Below are positions 47,124 to 56,180 of a stretch of DNA of 64,000 nucleotides, one piece after another. This stretch comes from Gracilimonas sp. (lineage in GTDB: Bacteria; Bacteroidota; Rhodothermia; Balneolales; Balneolaceae). Numbering within the stretch: the stretch's first letter is position 1; every line of letters starts with the position of its first letter. The notes beneath the pieces were generated by a model. That model made no database searches. It saw only the letters and a program-made list of their open reading frames with translations, and had not been told where the DNA came from. The position numbers were made by a program, and so were the translations under genes. Location: the NCBI RefSeq assembly GCF_014762685.1, contig NZ_JABURM010000005.1, positions 310,001-374,000 on the forward strand. Direction: 5' to 3'.

Positions 47124-47429
47124 ATTGTTACTAAGGCGTGGTTTTTGTTAAGACATCACTGTAGTATAAAAATTAATGTAAGTAGGGTAGACTATAGCGT
47201 TAAAAGCTATTTAAAATAAGCGATATATATACTTGTTTTTTCATACTTGGATTTAAGTTCAAAGCAAAAGAAAGAGAGAATTTGGCTATTAAAGTTAACT
47301 GAAAGTTTGAATTTGCATTGATAGAGATTCATATAAAAGCGCTTTTCCGGGCTACACAAATAATTCACATTAATTTGACATACTAAAACCGTTCGGTTCT
47401 CAATTTTAACAATAGTGAGAGGTATTGAT
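47124..47429. other. 306-bp spacer before ppdK with a palindrome AAAAGCGCTTTT
   Basis: No gene is seen here. The 12-bp palindrome AAAAGCGCTTTT lies at 47335-47346, 83 bp before the ppdK ATG, and an AGAGG ribosome binding site lies just before the start. The rest is AT-rich and holds nothing recognised. Confidence 0.5.
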
Positions 47430-50111
47430 ATGGGTCTTCCAGACAAATTCGTTTATAAATTCGGCAAATTAACTACTGACGGAAACAGGGGTATGAAGCC
47501 TATTTTAGGTGGAAAGGGAGCTAATCTTGCAGAAATGAGCACCATTGGGATACCGGTACCTCCGGGGTTTACCATTTCAACTGAAGCCTGTAAACAGACT
47601 ATTGACAATCAAATGGAATGGCCTGAGAAGCTTTTTGATCAGGTTGTGGAAGGGGTGAAACATATTGAATCAGAAATGGGATTGAAGCTTGGTGATGAAA
47701 AAAATCCGCTTCTAATTTCTGTTCGTTCCGGGGCTGCGGTTTCTATGCCGGGCATGATGGATACGATTTTGAACTTGGGTATCAATGATAACGTGGTGGA
47801 AGCCATTATCAGGAAAACAAACAACGAACGCTTTGCATACGACAGTTATCGGCGCTTTATAGATATGTTTGGTAATGTAGTAATGGGCGTGGGTCATGAC
47901 CATTTTGAAGAAGCTATTGAAAATCTGAAAAAAGAAGTAGGGGTAGAACTGGATGTGGAACTGACGGCAGCACATCTTCGGGAACTCACTGATCGATATA
48001 AGGCTATCTATCGAAAAGTAACAGGCCACATGTTTCCGGATGATCCCATGGAGCAGCTGAGATTTGCAGTTAATGCTGTATTTAATTCCTGGAACAGTGC
48101 CCGGGCTATCAAATATCGGCAAATAAGCAATATTCACGGGTTGATTGGGACTGCGGTGAATGTTCAGGCTATGGTGTTTGGGAACATGGGGGAAAGCAGC
48201 GGAACCGGTGTTTGCTTTACGCGAAATCCGTCCACCGGAGAGTCCAAATTGTATGGTGAGTTTTTGACTAATGCTCAGGGAGAAGATGTTGTAGCTGGAA
48301 TTCGAACCCCCAGCCATATTGATGAACTGGAGCAAAAAAGCCCTGATATCTATAAAGAACTGTTAAGTTATACGCGTCAGTTGGAAGCACATTACAAGAA
48401 TATGCAGGATATCGAGTTTACTATACAGGATGAAAATCTATACATCCTTCAAACACGAAATGGTAAGCGTACGGGAACTGCTGCTGTTAAAATTGCCGTA
48501 GATTTAGTGCTTGAAGGCGTGCTTTCCCAGAAAGATGCTATCCGCGACCTTGTAGATCCCGAACATATCGAACAGCTGCTGCACCCTCAGTTTAAGGAAG
48601 ATGCTTTAGGAGAGAATAAAGTAATAGGCACAGGATTGCCGGCATCACCGGGAGCAGCTGTCGGTAAAGTTGTATTTGATTCAAAATTAGCTGAAGACTC
48701 AGAAGATCCGGTAATCTTGGTTCGAATTGAAACCAGTCCGGAAGATGTGGGCGGAATGTCTTCGGCTGAAGGTATTCTGACTTCACGCGGAGGGATGACA
48801 AGTCATGCCGCAGTAGTAGCCCGCGGATGGGGAAAACCTTGTGTAGCCGGGTGCAGCGATATTGTGATTAACTATAAAACCAAATCTTTTACCAATGGTA
48901 AGATAACGGTGAAAGAAGGAGACTGGATTTCATTAAATGGCAGTACCGGAGATGTAATTCTGGGACAAAAAGAACTCACTGAACCGGAATTCGGGGACGA
49001 GTACCGTACTTTCATGGATTGGGTTGGAACCGTGGAAGAAATGAAAGTCAGAACGAATGCTGAAACTCCTGAGGACGCGCAACTTGCTCGTTCTTACGGC
49101 GCCAAGGGCATAGGGTTGGCTCGCACCGAGCATATGTTCTTTAAGCCCGGACGGGTCAATTTTATGCGCAGAATGATTATTGCCAATTCAAAGAAAGAAC
49201 GTATAGAAGCCCTTAATAACCTGCTTCCGTTTCAAAAACAGGATTTCATTGAAATTTTCGAAGCTATGGAAGGCCTTCCGGTCACTATTCGGTTACTGGA
49301 TCCTCCGCTTCATGAATTCCTTCCTCAGGAAAAGGAAGAAATAGCGAAAGTTGCTGACGAGTTGGGAGTCAGTTTTGAAATTCTTATGAACAAGGTGAAT
49401 CAACTGAAAGAGTTTAACCCGATGCTTGGGCACAGAGGATGTCGCTTAGGCATTACGTATCCTGAAATTACAGAGATGCAGACCCGGGCTATTATCGAAG
49501 CTGCTATAGAACTTGTTAAAGCAGGGAAAAAAGTATTCCCTGAAATCATGATCCCACTGGTGGGCAGTATTGAAGAATTCAGACATCAGCGGGAAGTAGT
49601 AGATCGAGTGGCTAAGGAAATTCTGTCAAAAGTCGATGAGAATGTAGATTACCTGGTTGGCACCATGATTGAAATTCCTCGCGCGGCTATATTGGCAGAT
49701 CAAATAGCAGAAGAAGCTGACTTCTTTTCTTTTGGAACCAATGACCTGACTCAACTTACCTATGGATTTAGCCGTGATGATGCTGTCAAATTTTTACCAA
49801 TTTACATTGCGAAGGGAATGTTGAAACAAGATCCGTTCCAGGTGCTGGATGAAGAAGGCGTAGGTCAATTTGTGCAAGCCGGAACACGGTTAGGACGAAT
49901 GACCAATCCTGACCTGAAAGTTGGTATTTGTGGAGAACACGGTGGTGATCCAAGCAGCATCAATTTTGCCTACGAAACCGGGTTGAATTATGTGTCTTGT
50001 TCCCCATTCAGAGTACCGGTTGCTCATCTGGCTTCAGCCCAGGCCGTGCTCCGTAAAAAAAATATCGAAGAGAAACCGGATGAAGAACTGGTAAGACCCT
50101 TCGATCATTAA
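47430..50111 (+). CDS. ppdK: Pyruvate, phosphate dikinase
   Basis: Interconverts pyruvate, ATP and phosphate with phosphoenolpyruvate, AMP and pyrophosphate. It has 893 residues, the normal length. An N-terminal ATP-grasp domain (about 1-340) is followed by the phosphohistidine swivel domain with H459 in GGMTSHAAV. The C-terminal TIM barrel (about 530-893) has FFSFGTNDLTQLTYG and the catalytic C834 in GICGEHGG. The ATG at 47430 is preferred over a GTG at 47415, since AGAGG stands before it. A bifunctional kinase/phosphorylase regulator is not found here. The hairpin at 50146 ends the transcript. Confidence 0.96.
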   Translation: MGLPDKFVYKFGKLTTDGNRGMKPILGGKGANLAEMSTIGIPVPPGFTISTEACKQTIDNQMEWPEKLFDQVVEGVKHIESEMGLKLGDEKNPLLISVRSGAAVSMPGMMDTILNLGINDNVVEAIIRKTNNERFAYDSYRRFIDMFGNVVMGVGHDHFEEAIENLKKEVGVELDVELTAAHLRELTDRYKAIYRKVTGHMFPDDPMEQLRFAVNAVFNSWNSARAIKYRQISNIHGLIGTAVNVQAMVFGNMGESSGTGVCFTRNPSTGESKLYGEFLTNAQGEDVVAGIRTPSHIDELEQKSPDIYKELLSYTRQLEAHYKNMQDIEFTIQDENLYILQTRNGKRTGTAAVKIAVDLVLEGVLSQKDAIRDLVDPEHIEQLLHPQFKEDALGENKVIGTGLPASPGAAVGKVVFDSKLAEDSEDPVILVRIETSPEDVGGMSSAEGILTSRGGMTSHAAVVARGWGKPCVAGCSDIVINYKTKSFTNGKITVKEGDWISLNGSTGDVILGQKELTEPEFGDEYRTFMDWVGTVEEMKVRTNAETPEDAQLARSYGAKGIGLARTEHMFFKPGRVNFMRRMIIANSKKERIEALNNLLPFQKQDFIEIFEAMEGLPVTIRLLDPPLHEFLPQEKEEIAKVADELGVSFEILMNKVNQLKEFNPMLGHRGCRLGITYPEITEMQTRAIIEAAIELVKAGKKVFPEIMIPLVGSIEEFRHQREVVDRVAKEILSKVDENVDYLVGTMIEIPRAAILADQIAEEADFFSFGTNDLTQLTYGFSRDDAVKFLPIYIAKGMLKQDPFQVLDEEGVGQFVQAGTRLGRMTNPDLKVGICGEHGGDPSSINFAYETGLNYVSCSPFRVPVAHLASAQAVLRKKNIEEKPDEELVRPFDH

Positions 50112-50145
50112 TTGTTTTCTAAACGTACATCAATTAAAAGAAAAG

Positions 50146-50174
50146 GCGAGACCGTTAAAAGTCTCGCTTTTTTT
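50146..50174. terminator. Rho-independent terminator between ppdK and the DUF4168 gene
   Basis: GCGAGAC (50146-50152), loop CGTTAAAA, GTCTCGC (50161-50167) then seven T. The upstream A-rich run makes it usable by the convergent gene as well. Confidence 0.85.
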
Positions 50175-50200
50175 ATAGCTGTCAATGCATAGGGCAATGA

Positions 50201-50743
50201 TTATTGTCCCTGAGTTTCTTCCTGCATTTTTTCCATCATCATTTGCTGTACGCGTTGCTGCAGTTCCTGATCTCGTTGCAGCGCCATATTGATTTCCATA
50301 AAACGATCCATTTCCATGCCTTCGGCTTCGACCGCTTCGGCCATTTTGTCTTCTACATCTTGTTGTATAAGCTCAATTTGTTCGGATGCCGCATCAAATT
50401 TTTCAAGATCATCGGAGCTTACATCCAGTTCTTCATCAGATTGATCATTAAACCGGGCTTCGGCGATAACATTATAAGTTTCTACATCCAATCCTTCTTC
50501 CTCAACAATGGCAAGCATCTCTTGCTGAGACCCCATTTGAATTTCCTGGGCTACCATAGATACTTCCGTGAACTGCTCTAATTCTTCATCGGAAACTTCA
50601 ATTTCCGGAGCCGGTTGATTGGGCTCAAATTGTTGCTGAGCCTGTTGGTCATCCGTATTTTGTCCCGGTTCCTGAGCTTCCTGATCAGAACTACAAGCCA
50701 ACATGGTAAGTGCAATCGTTATTGATAAAATATATTTAAGCAT
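50201..50743 (-). CDS. Lipoprotein with tandem DUF4168-like domains
   Basis: A 180-residue lipoprotein: signal LKYILSITIALTMLAC, then a Gln/Glu-rich linker and two DUF4168-like helical units. The first (about 50-100) reads SDEELEQFTEVSMVAQEIQ to EEEGLDVETYNVIAEAR; the second (about 105-165) reads SSDDLEKFDAASEQIELIQ to EAEGMEMDRFMEINMAL. The duplication is clear from the shared pattern. The protein ends in a Met/Gln-rich tail. Function is unknown; it is strongly acidic, as many envelope proteins of this group are. Confidence 0.82.
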   Translation of the reverse strand: MLKYILSITIALTMLACSSDQEAQEPGQNTDDQQAQQQFEPNQPAPEIEVSDEELEQFTEVSMVAQEIQMGSQQEMLAIVEEEGLDVETYNVIAEARFNDQSDEELDVSSDDLEKFDAASEQIELIQQDVEDKMAEAVEAEGMEMDRFMEINMALQRDQELQQRVQQMMMEKMQEETQGQ

Positions 50744-50999
50744 TGTATTTTTTTGCTTTATGATTTATTGAATACCATGTTAACGATTGATGGGGAGAGG
50801 TGTTCCTGATTTTTTGTTTTTTTAAATGCTTTAACTTCATCGAGGTAATCAATAGAAATGTAGTATTACTTAGTAATGATTTTGATTCAGCCTGATGCAG
50901 TGAGGTTCATGTATGCCGTGAGTAATTAGTCTCTGACTTCTATCTTCTCATAGCCAATCATCGTAAGGAAAAAAAGAATTGTCATAAGGCCATGGTTGG

Positions 51000-51716
51000 T
51001 TATTTCGGCGGCCCGGCCTGTATCTCTTCCAACTTACTCATAGCCCGGTCTTTCAGGTTATTAAATTGATCCTCAGGAATATGTCCGGCAGTAAATTGAT
51101 GGTAAAGCCACACAATGTAGGTGGCCATTACATCTTCGTAGCAATAATGTTCAATAAGGTCGAGCTCGCCACGCCGGAACATGGCTAATACTTCATTTCC
51201 TTCCCCGGTTTGCTTGAATGGAATACCGATAAGCTGGCCTAAATGCTTTAGCTTGGGCCATGAACTTGCGCCATAATTACTGAATTCATCCACCAGATCA
51301 ATATTATGGCGGCTATAGCGGTAGCGTATGTCATAATCGTGCATGCGCAGCGGCATTTGAAGTCCGTGTTTCATAGCTCGATAAGTAAGTACGGGGATAT
51401 CAAAACCTTTGCCATTGTGGTGGATCAGTCCAAAATCCTTATAAGTGCCAATAGCATCAAAAACCTGCTTAAGGCCTTCCTTTTCATCTTCTCCACTCCA
51501 GGCCACTTTCTGCTTGGGGCCGCCTGTATTTTCGATCCACAATCCTACCCAGGAGACCATACGATGATACATGGGAGGAAGGAAGCCGGACGCATTTCTG
51601 GCAAGTTCCTCGCTTGCTTTTTCCAGCAGTAATTCTTCATCGGAATCCTGATCGGCCAATACGCGACGAATAAATTCAAAATCCGGAACAGTCTCTACAT
51701 CAAAAATGAAAAACAT
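51000..51716 (-). CDS. 3'-5' exonuclease, PolB exonuclease-like (DNA_pol_B_exo2)
   Basis: A 238-residue DEDD-type exonuclease. ExoI is FDVETVPDFEFI (Asp and Glu), ExoII LIHHNGKGFDIPVL (Asp), and ExoIII near the C-terminus HYCYEDVMATYIVWL (Tyr/Asp type, DEDDy). The family is a stand-alone relative of the PolB proofreading domain of uncertain role, probably in DNA repair or RNA trimming. It has no signal peptide. A 284-bp spacer separates it from the DUF4168 lipoprotein. It follows ansA across a repeat-rich gap (51717-51806), which is likely a transcript end. Confidence 0.88.
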   Translation of the reverse strand: MFFIFDVETVPDFEFIRRVLADQDSDEELLLEKASEELARNASGFLPPMYHRMVSWVGLWIENTGGPKQKVAWSGEDEKEGLKQVFDAIGTYKDFGLIHHNGKGFDIPVLTYRAMKHGLQMPLRMHDYDIRYRYSRHNIDLVDEFSNYGASSWPKLKHLGQLIGIPFKQTGEGNEVLAMFRRGELDLIEHYCYEDVMATYIVWLYHQFTAGHIPEDQFNNLKDRAMSKLEEIQAGPPK

Positions 51717-51722
51717 AATATT

Positions 51723-51806
51723 AGGTGCAAGGTTTTAGGTTCAAGGTGCAAGTTTTTAGGCTCAAGAAACTACTTGAACCTTGTGCCTTTCTTTTTGCAC
51801 CTTTTT
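51723..51806. repeat. Tandem 21-bp repeat with inverted copies after ansA
   Basis: AGGTGCAAGGTTTTAGGTTCA (51723-51743) is followed directly by a copy with two changes (51744-51764), then by inverted pieces ACTTGAACCTTGTGCCT (51772-51788) and TTTTGCACCT. GGCTCAAG with CTTGAACC (about 51758-51781) forms a hairpin. Such GGTGCAAGGTTCAAG elements look like intergenic dispersed repeats, and the hairpin may end the ansA transcript. Confidence 0.6.
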
Positions 51807-52796
51807 TTACAGTTCCCCGACAATGGACTGTTGGAACAACTCCTCAATATCGGTTTTGGAATCGTAATGTGCCAATAAAAACATGAGCTTTGTAAGAGCA
51901 GCTTCCAGCGTCATATCGTTGCCGCTGATGGCGCCGTGTTTGAGAGCGGCACGTCCGGCTGTGTACTGGGTCAGGTCAACAGAGTCGAAATCAGCTTGTG
52001 AAACAATAGCAACGGTTACATCATGGTCACGACATTTATCCAAAAAGGGAAGCAGACTGTTTTTCCCTTTAATACAGAAGTTTCCGCTTCCAAAAGCACG
52101 AATGATAACAGCGCGGATTTTTTTCAGATTCAAACCTTCCAGCAATTCGGGATTTAAATTGGGATGGGCAGTAAGTACAAAAACTTCATCCGAAAACTTT
52201 GCTGCATTTTTAAAATCCCCTGATCCGAACTCTGCTGAAACACGCGTTTCAATCTGAATACCGATATCAGCCAATGGAGAGAAGTTGGGCGACCCGAAAG
52301 CATCAAAATCTCCTATGCTCATTTTTGTAGCACGATTTCCGCGATACAATGCATCGTTGAAACAAATGCCCACTTCTTTGAAAGGCATGGTTGCCAGTTC
52401 AATAGCATTCACCAAATTACGCCGGGCATCACTGCGGATACTGCTCATTGGTAATTGACTCCCGGTAAATATTACCGGCTTGTCCAAATTATTTAATCCA
52501 AAACTGAGAGCTGAAGCGGAATAAGCCATGGTATCGGTTCCGTGCAATATCACAAACCCGTCAAAATTTTCATATTCCTGTTCAATGCAATCGGCAAGTT
52601 GAATCCAGTGGGATGCATTCAGATCTGAACTGTCTTCGAAAAACAAAGGAATAGTGTTGATTTTTGCGATCTCATTCAGCTCAGGAATCTCTTCATAAAG
52701 AATTTTGGACCAGGCCTCGGGATCAAGTTCAACCCCGGCTCCTTTGGCGTTCATGGCTATGGTTCCGCCGGTTTGTATCAATAATATTTTTTTCAT
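51807..52796 (-). CDS. ansA: Type I (cytoplasmic) L-asparaginase
   Basis: Hydrolyses asparagine to aspartate and ammonia. It has 329 residues and begins KKILLIQTGGTIAMN, with the first catalytic Thr in TGGTIAM. The second Thr is in LHGTDTMAYSA (HGTDTM). It has the FTGSQLPM core and a C-terminal dimer domain, and ends without any signal peptide, so it is the cytoplasmic low-affinity form. It is divergent from the EF-G-like gene across 222 bp that include an inverted repeat. The downstream gap holds tandem repeats. Confidence 0.95.
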   Translation of the reverse strand: MKKILLIQTGGTIAMNAKGAGVELDPEAWSKILYEEIPELNEIAKINTIPLFFEDSSDLNASHWIQLADCIEQEYENFDGFVILHGTDTMAYSASALSFGLNNLDKPVIFTGSQLPMSSIRSDARRNLVNAIELATMPFKEVGICFNDALYRGNRATKMSIGDFDAFGSPNFSPLADIGIQIETRVSAEFGSGDFKNAAKFSDEVFVLTAHPNLNPELLEGLNLKKIRAVIIRAFGSGNFCIKGKNSLLPFLDKCRDHDVTVAIVSQADFDSVDLTQYTAGRAALKHGAISGNDMTLEAALTKLMFLLAHYDSKTDIEELFQQSIVGEL

Positions 52797-52942
52797 GTTG
52801 ATTTATTCGTGCTTCCGATTATTTTTGATCTTCACATACTGTTCAAGAAGTATGAGTACTGTTCATTGATTTTGTGGCGCAGAGATGTAGCCCTTTGACA
52901 AGTTAAAACCTGTTATTAAGAAAACACACTTGAAACTTTGCC

Positions 52943-52988
52943 ACTAAAGCTCGAAAACACTGAGTATAAATTATTTTCGTGCTTTAGT
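52943..52988. repeat. 15-bp inverted repeat upstream of the EF-G-like gene
   Basis: ACTAAAGCTCGAAAA (52943-52957) pairs with TTTTCGTGCTTTAGT (52974-52988), 14 of 15 positions, around 16 bases. The surrounding text (GCCACTAAAGC..., GTGTTTTGGTGGCAC) looks like low-complexity dispersed repeats seen in intergenic DNA of several phyla. Confidence 0.55.
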
Positions 52989-53018
52989 GTTTTGGTGGCA
53001 CTTTAAAAAGGAGTAACC

Positions 53019-55145
53019 ATGAAAGTATACAATCCTACCCGTATTCGTAATGTTGTTTTGCTGGGGCATTCCGGCTCCGGAAAAACAACGCTGGCCGAAA
53101 CGATGCTTTTCGAGGCCGGAGCCATCAACCGACGAGGTTCGGTAGAAGAAAAGAATACCGTTTCTGATTATTACCCCTTGGAAAAAGAGAAGCAGAAATC
53201 TATTCATTCTTCTTTTATGAATTTAGACTGGCGCGGGCACAAAATTAATCTTATTGATACCCCGGGGACGGCAGATTATATCGGAGAAGTAGCAGGAGCC
53301 GTTCGTATAGCCGATACAGCCATTTTTGTCTTAAATGCGGAACAGGGAGTGGAGACAGCCACGAATTCACTCTGGAAATATGTACATAAATATAACGTAC
53401 CGTCAATGTTCATGGTGAATAAGCTAGACAGTGATCATTCTGATTTTTGGAAAACGGTAGATGAGGCTCGCGAACAATTTGGCCGGGAAGTGACGGTAGT
53501 TCAATATCCATTTAGTGAAGGGCAAGATTTTCATGCAATTATTGATGTATTGCGCATGACCATGTATGAGTTTCCCGATGGTGGAGGGAAACCGGATAAA
53601 CTTCCAATACCGGATTCCCAGCGTGCTCAGGCGGAAAAATTACATCAGGAATTGGTAGAAACTATCGCTGAAAATGATGAAACGTTGATGGACATCTATT
53701 TTGAACATGGTGAATTGGATGAGGAACAAATGCAGCAAGGCTTGCATATTTCGTTGGTAAATGGACAGATGTTCCCGCTCTTTTGCTCGAGTGCTTCCCG
53801 CAATATGGGCACCGGCCGGGTGATGGGATTTTTGGATGATGTGGCTCCGAATCCTCTACAGGGTAATCCGCCTAAAAAAGAAGACGGGGAAGAGTTTGCA
53901 TTAGATCCGGAAGGAAAGCCCGTGATGTTTTTATTTAAAACACATTCAGAATCTCATGTAGGGGATTTGATTTACTTTAAAGTATATGGAGGCACCATTC
54001 GTCCGGGAATGGATTTGGTTAACAGTTCTAATTCAACTTCAGTGCGTCTCGGAAGCCTGTTTTTAACGGAAGGGCATAAGCGTATTGAAATAAATGAAAT
54101 TCAAACCGGTGATATCGGTGCTGTGGTTAAACTGAAAGACGGCGAAGTAAATGATACCCTTCATGAAAAAGGGCATGATGTAAAGCTGGAGGCGATTGAA
54201 TTTCCACCGACAACTATACGCACAGCGGTGAAATTAAAAAAAGAAGGAGAGGAAGATAAACTCGGTCATGCGTTGCACCAAATTCACCGTGAAGATCCTT
54301 CGGTGGTGATCGAACATAGCCAGGAACTGCGGCAGGTAATTATTCACGGGCAGGGTGAAGAGCATTTAGGGGTGATTGAAGACCAGCTTAAAAACCGTTT
54401 TAAGCTGGATGTTGAGTTCATTACCCCAAAAATTCCATACCGCGAGACGATTACTAAAGGAGTAAGGGCATACTATAAACATAAAAAACAGTCCGGCGGT
54501 GCGGGGCAGTTTGCCGAAGTTCACTTGCTAATTGAACCTTATACCGAAGGCATGTCTACCCCTGATGATCTGAAAGTGCGGGATGTGCAAGAGCATGATC
54601 TGCCGTGGAGCGGGAAGCTGGTATTCCAGAACTGTATCGTAGGTGGAGTAATCGATAATCGTTTTATGCCTGCCATCCTGAAGGGAGTGATGGAGAAAAT
54701 GGAAAACGGGCCAATGAGCGGTTGCCGTGCCAGGGATATCCGTGTTTCTGTTTATGACGGTTCCATGCACTCGGTGGACTCTAATGAGGCAGCATTCAAA
54801 ACGGCAGCCCGAATGGCTTTCCGCGACGGCTTCATGAAAGCGAATCCACAACTTATGGAGCCTATCTATGAGATAGAAGTTAATGTTCCCGCAGATTATA
54901 TGGGAGACGTGATGAGTGACCTCAGTACGCGTCGAGGACAGATTCAGGGCATGGATGGGGAAGGCTCAATTCAAAAAATCAAAGCTCATGTTCCCCTTGA
55001 AGAATTGGATCATTATTCAACTCGACTCAAGTCTATGACACAAGGCAACGCCACATATACCCGGCAGTTTTCTCATTATGCCCAGGTTCCCCATGATGTA
55101 CAAGAGCGGGTGATCAAGGAAAACTTACAGCCGGAGGAGGCCTGA
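53019..55145 (+). CDS. Elongation factor G-like GTPase (non-canonical)
   Basis: A 708-residue protein with the EF-G domain plan: GTPase (about 1-270), beta-barrel II (about 300-385), then domains III, IV and V (to 690). P-loop GHSGSGKTT from residue 16; G3 DTPG; G4 NKLD (134-137). Two positions differ from true EF-G. The loop has GHSGSGKT rather than HxDxGKT, and the His after DTPG, needed for GTP hydrolysis, is T84 (DTPGTADY). It therefore belongs to the EF-G2/FusA2-like paralogues, not the translocase. A strong AGGAG supports the ATG. Its role (ribosome recycling or stress) is not known. Confidence 0.88.
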   Translation: MKVYNPTRIRNVVLLGHSGSGKTTLAETMLFEAGAINRRGSVEEKNTVSDYYPLEKEKQKSIHSSFMNLDWRGHKINLIDTPGTADYIGEVAGAVRIADTAIFVLNAEQGVETATNSLWKYVHKYNVPSMFMVNKLDSDHSDFWKTVDEAREQFGREVTVVQYPFSEGQDFHAIIDVLRMTMYEFPDGGGKPDKLPIPDSQRAQAEKLHQELVETIAENDETLMDIYFEHGELDEEQMQQGLHISLVNGQMFPLFCSSASRNMGTGRVMGFLDDVAPNPLQGNPPKKEDGEEFALDPEGKPVMFLFKTHSESHVGDLIYFKVYGGTIRPGMDLVNSSNSTSVRLGSLFLTEGHKRIEINEIQTGDIGAVVKLKDGEVNDTLHEKGHDVKLEAIEFPPTTIRTAVKLKKEGEEDKLGHALHQIHREDPSVVIEHSQELRQVIIHGQGEEHLGVIEDQLKNRFKLDVEFITPKIPYRETITKGVRAYYKHKKQSGGAGQFAEVHLLIEPYTEGMSTPDDLKVRDVQEHDLPWSGKLVFQNCIVGGVIDNRFMPAILKGVMEKMENGPMSGCRARDIRVSVYDGSMHSVDSNEAAFKTAARMAFRDGFMKANPQLMEPIYEIEVNVPADYMGDVMSDLSTRRGQIQGMDGEGSIQKIKAHVPLEELDHYSTRLKSMTQGNATYTRQFSHYAQVPHDVQERVIKENLQPEEA

Positions 55146-55234
55146 AGAATATCGAATAATGAATTATCAATATTTAAGGTTGAAGTATTTTTTTAGTCCT
55201 TACATACCCAAAAAGCCGGTTAATATGCAGTGAA

Positions 55235-56179
55235 TTATTGGTCTTTTGGCCGTTGGGGTGATTTTTCTTCTTTCTTGGGAAACATGCTCGAAGCACCAAT
55301 CGAAATGATTAAAGCCAGCCCTACAAAACCAAGGGCGTATGGGGTGGGAACATGGAAAAATTCAGCCAGCAGCATCTTGACTCCTACAAAAGAAAGTATG
55401 GCGGCCAGTCCGTAATGAAGATAATGGAACAATTTCATCACCCCGTTTAAGGCAAAATAAAGAGCTCTTAATCCTAATATGGCAAAAGCATTAGAGCTGT
55501 AGACGAGGAACTCATCGGTGGTAATAGCCAGGATAGCAGGAATCGAATCGATGGCAAATACAAGGTCAGTAGTTTCAATCACAATCAACACCACAAAGAG
55601 TGGGGTGGCCATGAGCTTGCCATCTATTCTGGTAAAAAAGTTCGGTCCGTCAAATTTATTGGTTACCGGGATTAATTTCCTGGTGAGTTTAAGCAGGGGG
55701 TTGCGTTCCGGGTGTACTTCTTTTTCAAGTTCAAATGCCATTTTTATGCCGGTATAAACCAGGAAGGCACCAAAAATATAGATGATCCACTCAAATCGTT
55801 CAATGAGGGCTACACCTAAGAAGATGAACAGAAATCTCATCACCAAAGCTCCGAATATTCCCCAAAAAAGAACTTTATGTTGAAATTTTGCCGGCACTCC
55901 GAAATAAGAGAATACCAGGATAAAAACAAAGATATTATCTACACTGAGCGACTTTTCAATTAAATACCCGGTAAAGAAATCCAGCGAGCTCTGCGGGTCC
56001 ATATAAAAATAAAGCCCGATTCCGAAAACCACCGACAGGGCAATCCAAATGCCGGTCCAGACCAACGATTCCTTAATGCTTATCTCATGTTCTTTGCGAT
56101 TGAAAACAGCAAGATCCACGATCAACATAGCTACAATAAAAATGTTGAAGTAGATCCAAAGGGTAAGGCTGTGTTGCAT
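55235..56179 (-). CDS. TerC-family integral membrane protein
   Basis: A 314-residue membrane protein with about eight hydrophobic spans. It has the TerC signature with acidic residues in the membrane (NIFVFILVFSYF, TTDLVFAIDSIPAILAITTD). Members export manganese or respond to pH and tellurite; Alx/MntP-like Mn export is the best-supported role for the group. The start is three bases beyond the stop of oxyR, so translation is coupled with the peroxide regulator. This suggests control of metal balance during oxidative stress. A C-terminal Lys/Glu tail (PKKEEKSPQRPKDQ) is present. Confidence 0.9.
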   Translation of the reverse strand: MQHSLTLWIYFNIFIVAMLIVDLAVFNRKEHEISIKESLVWTGIWIALSVVFGIGLYFYMDPQSSLDFFTGYLIEKSLSVDNIFVFILVFSYFGVPAKFQHKVLFWGIFGALVMRFLFIFLGVALIERFEWIIYIFGAFLVYTGIKMAFELEKEVHPERNPLLKLTRKLIPVTNKFDGPNFFTRIDGKLMATPLFVVLIVIETTDLVFAIDSIPAILAITTDEFLVYSSNAFAILGLRALYFALNGVMKLFHYLHYGLAAILSFVGVKMLLAEFFHVPTPYALGFVGLALIISIGASSMFPKKEEKSPQRPKDQ

Positions 56180-56180
56180 T

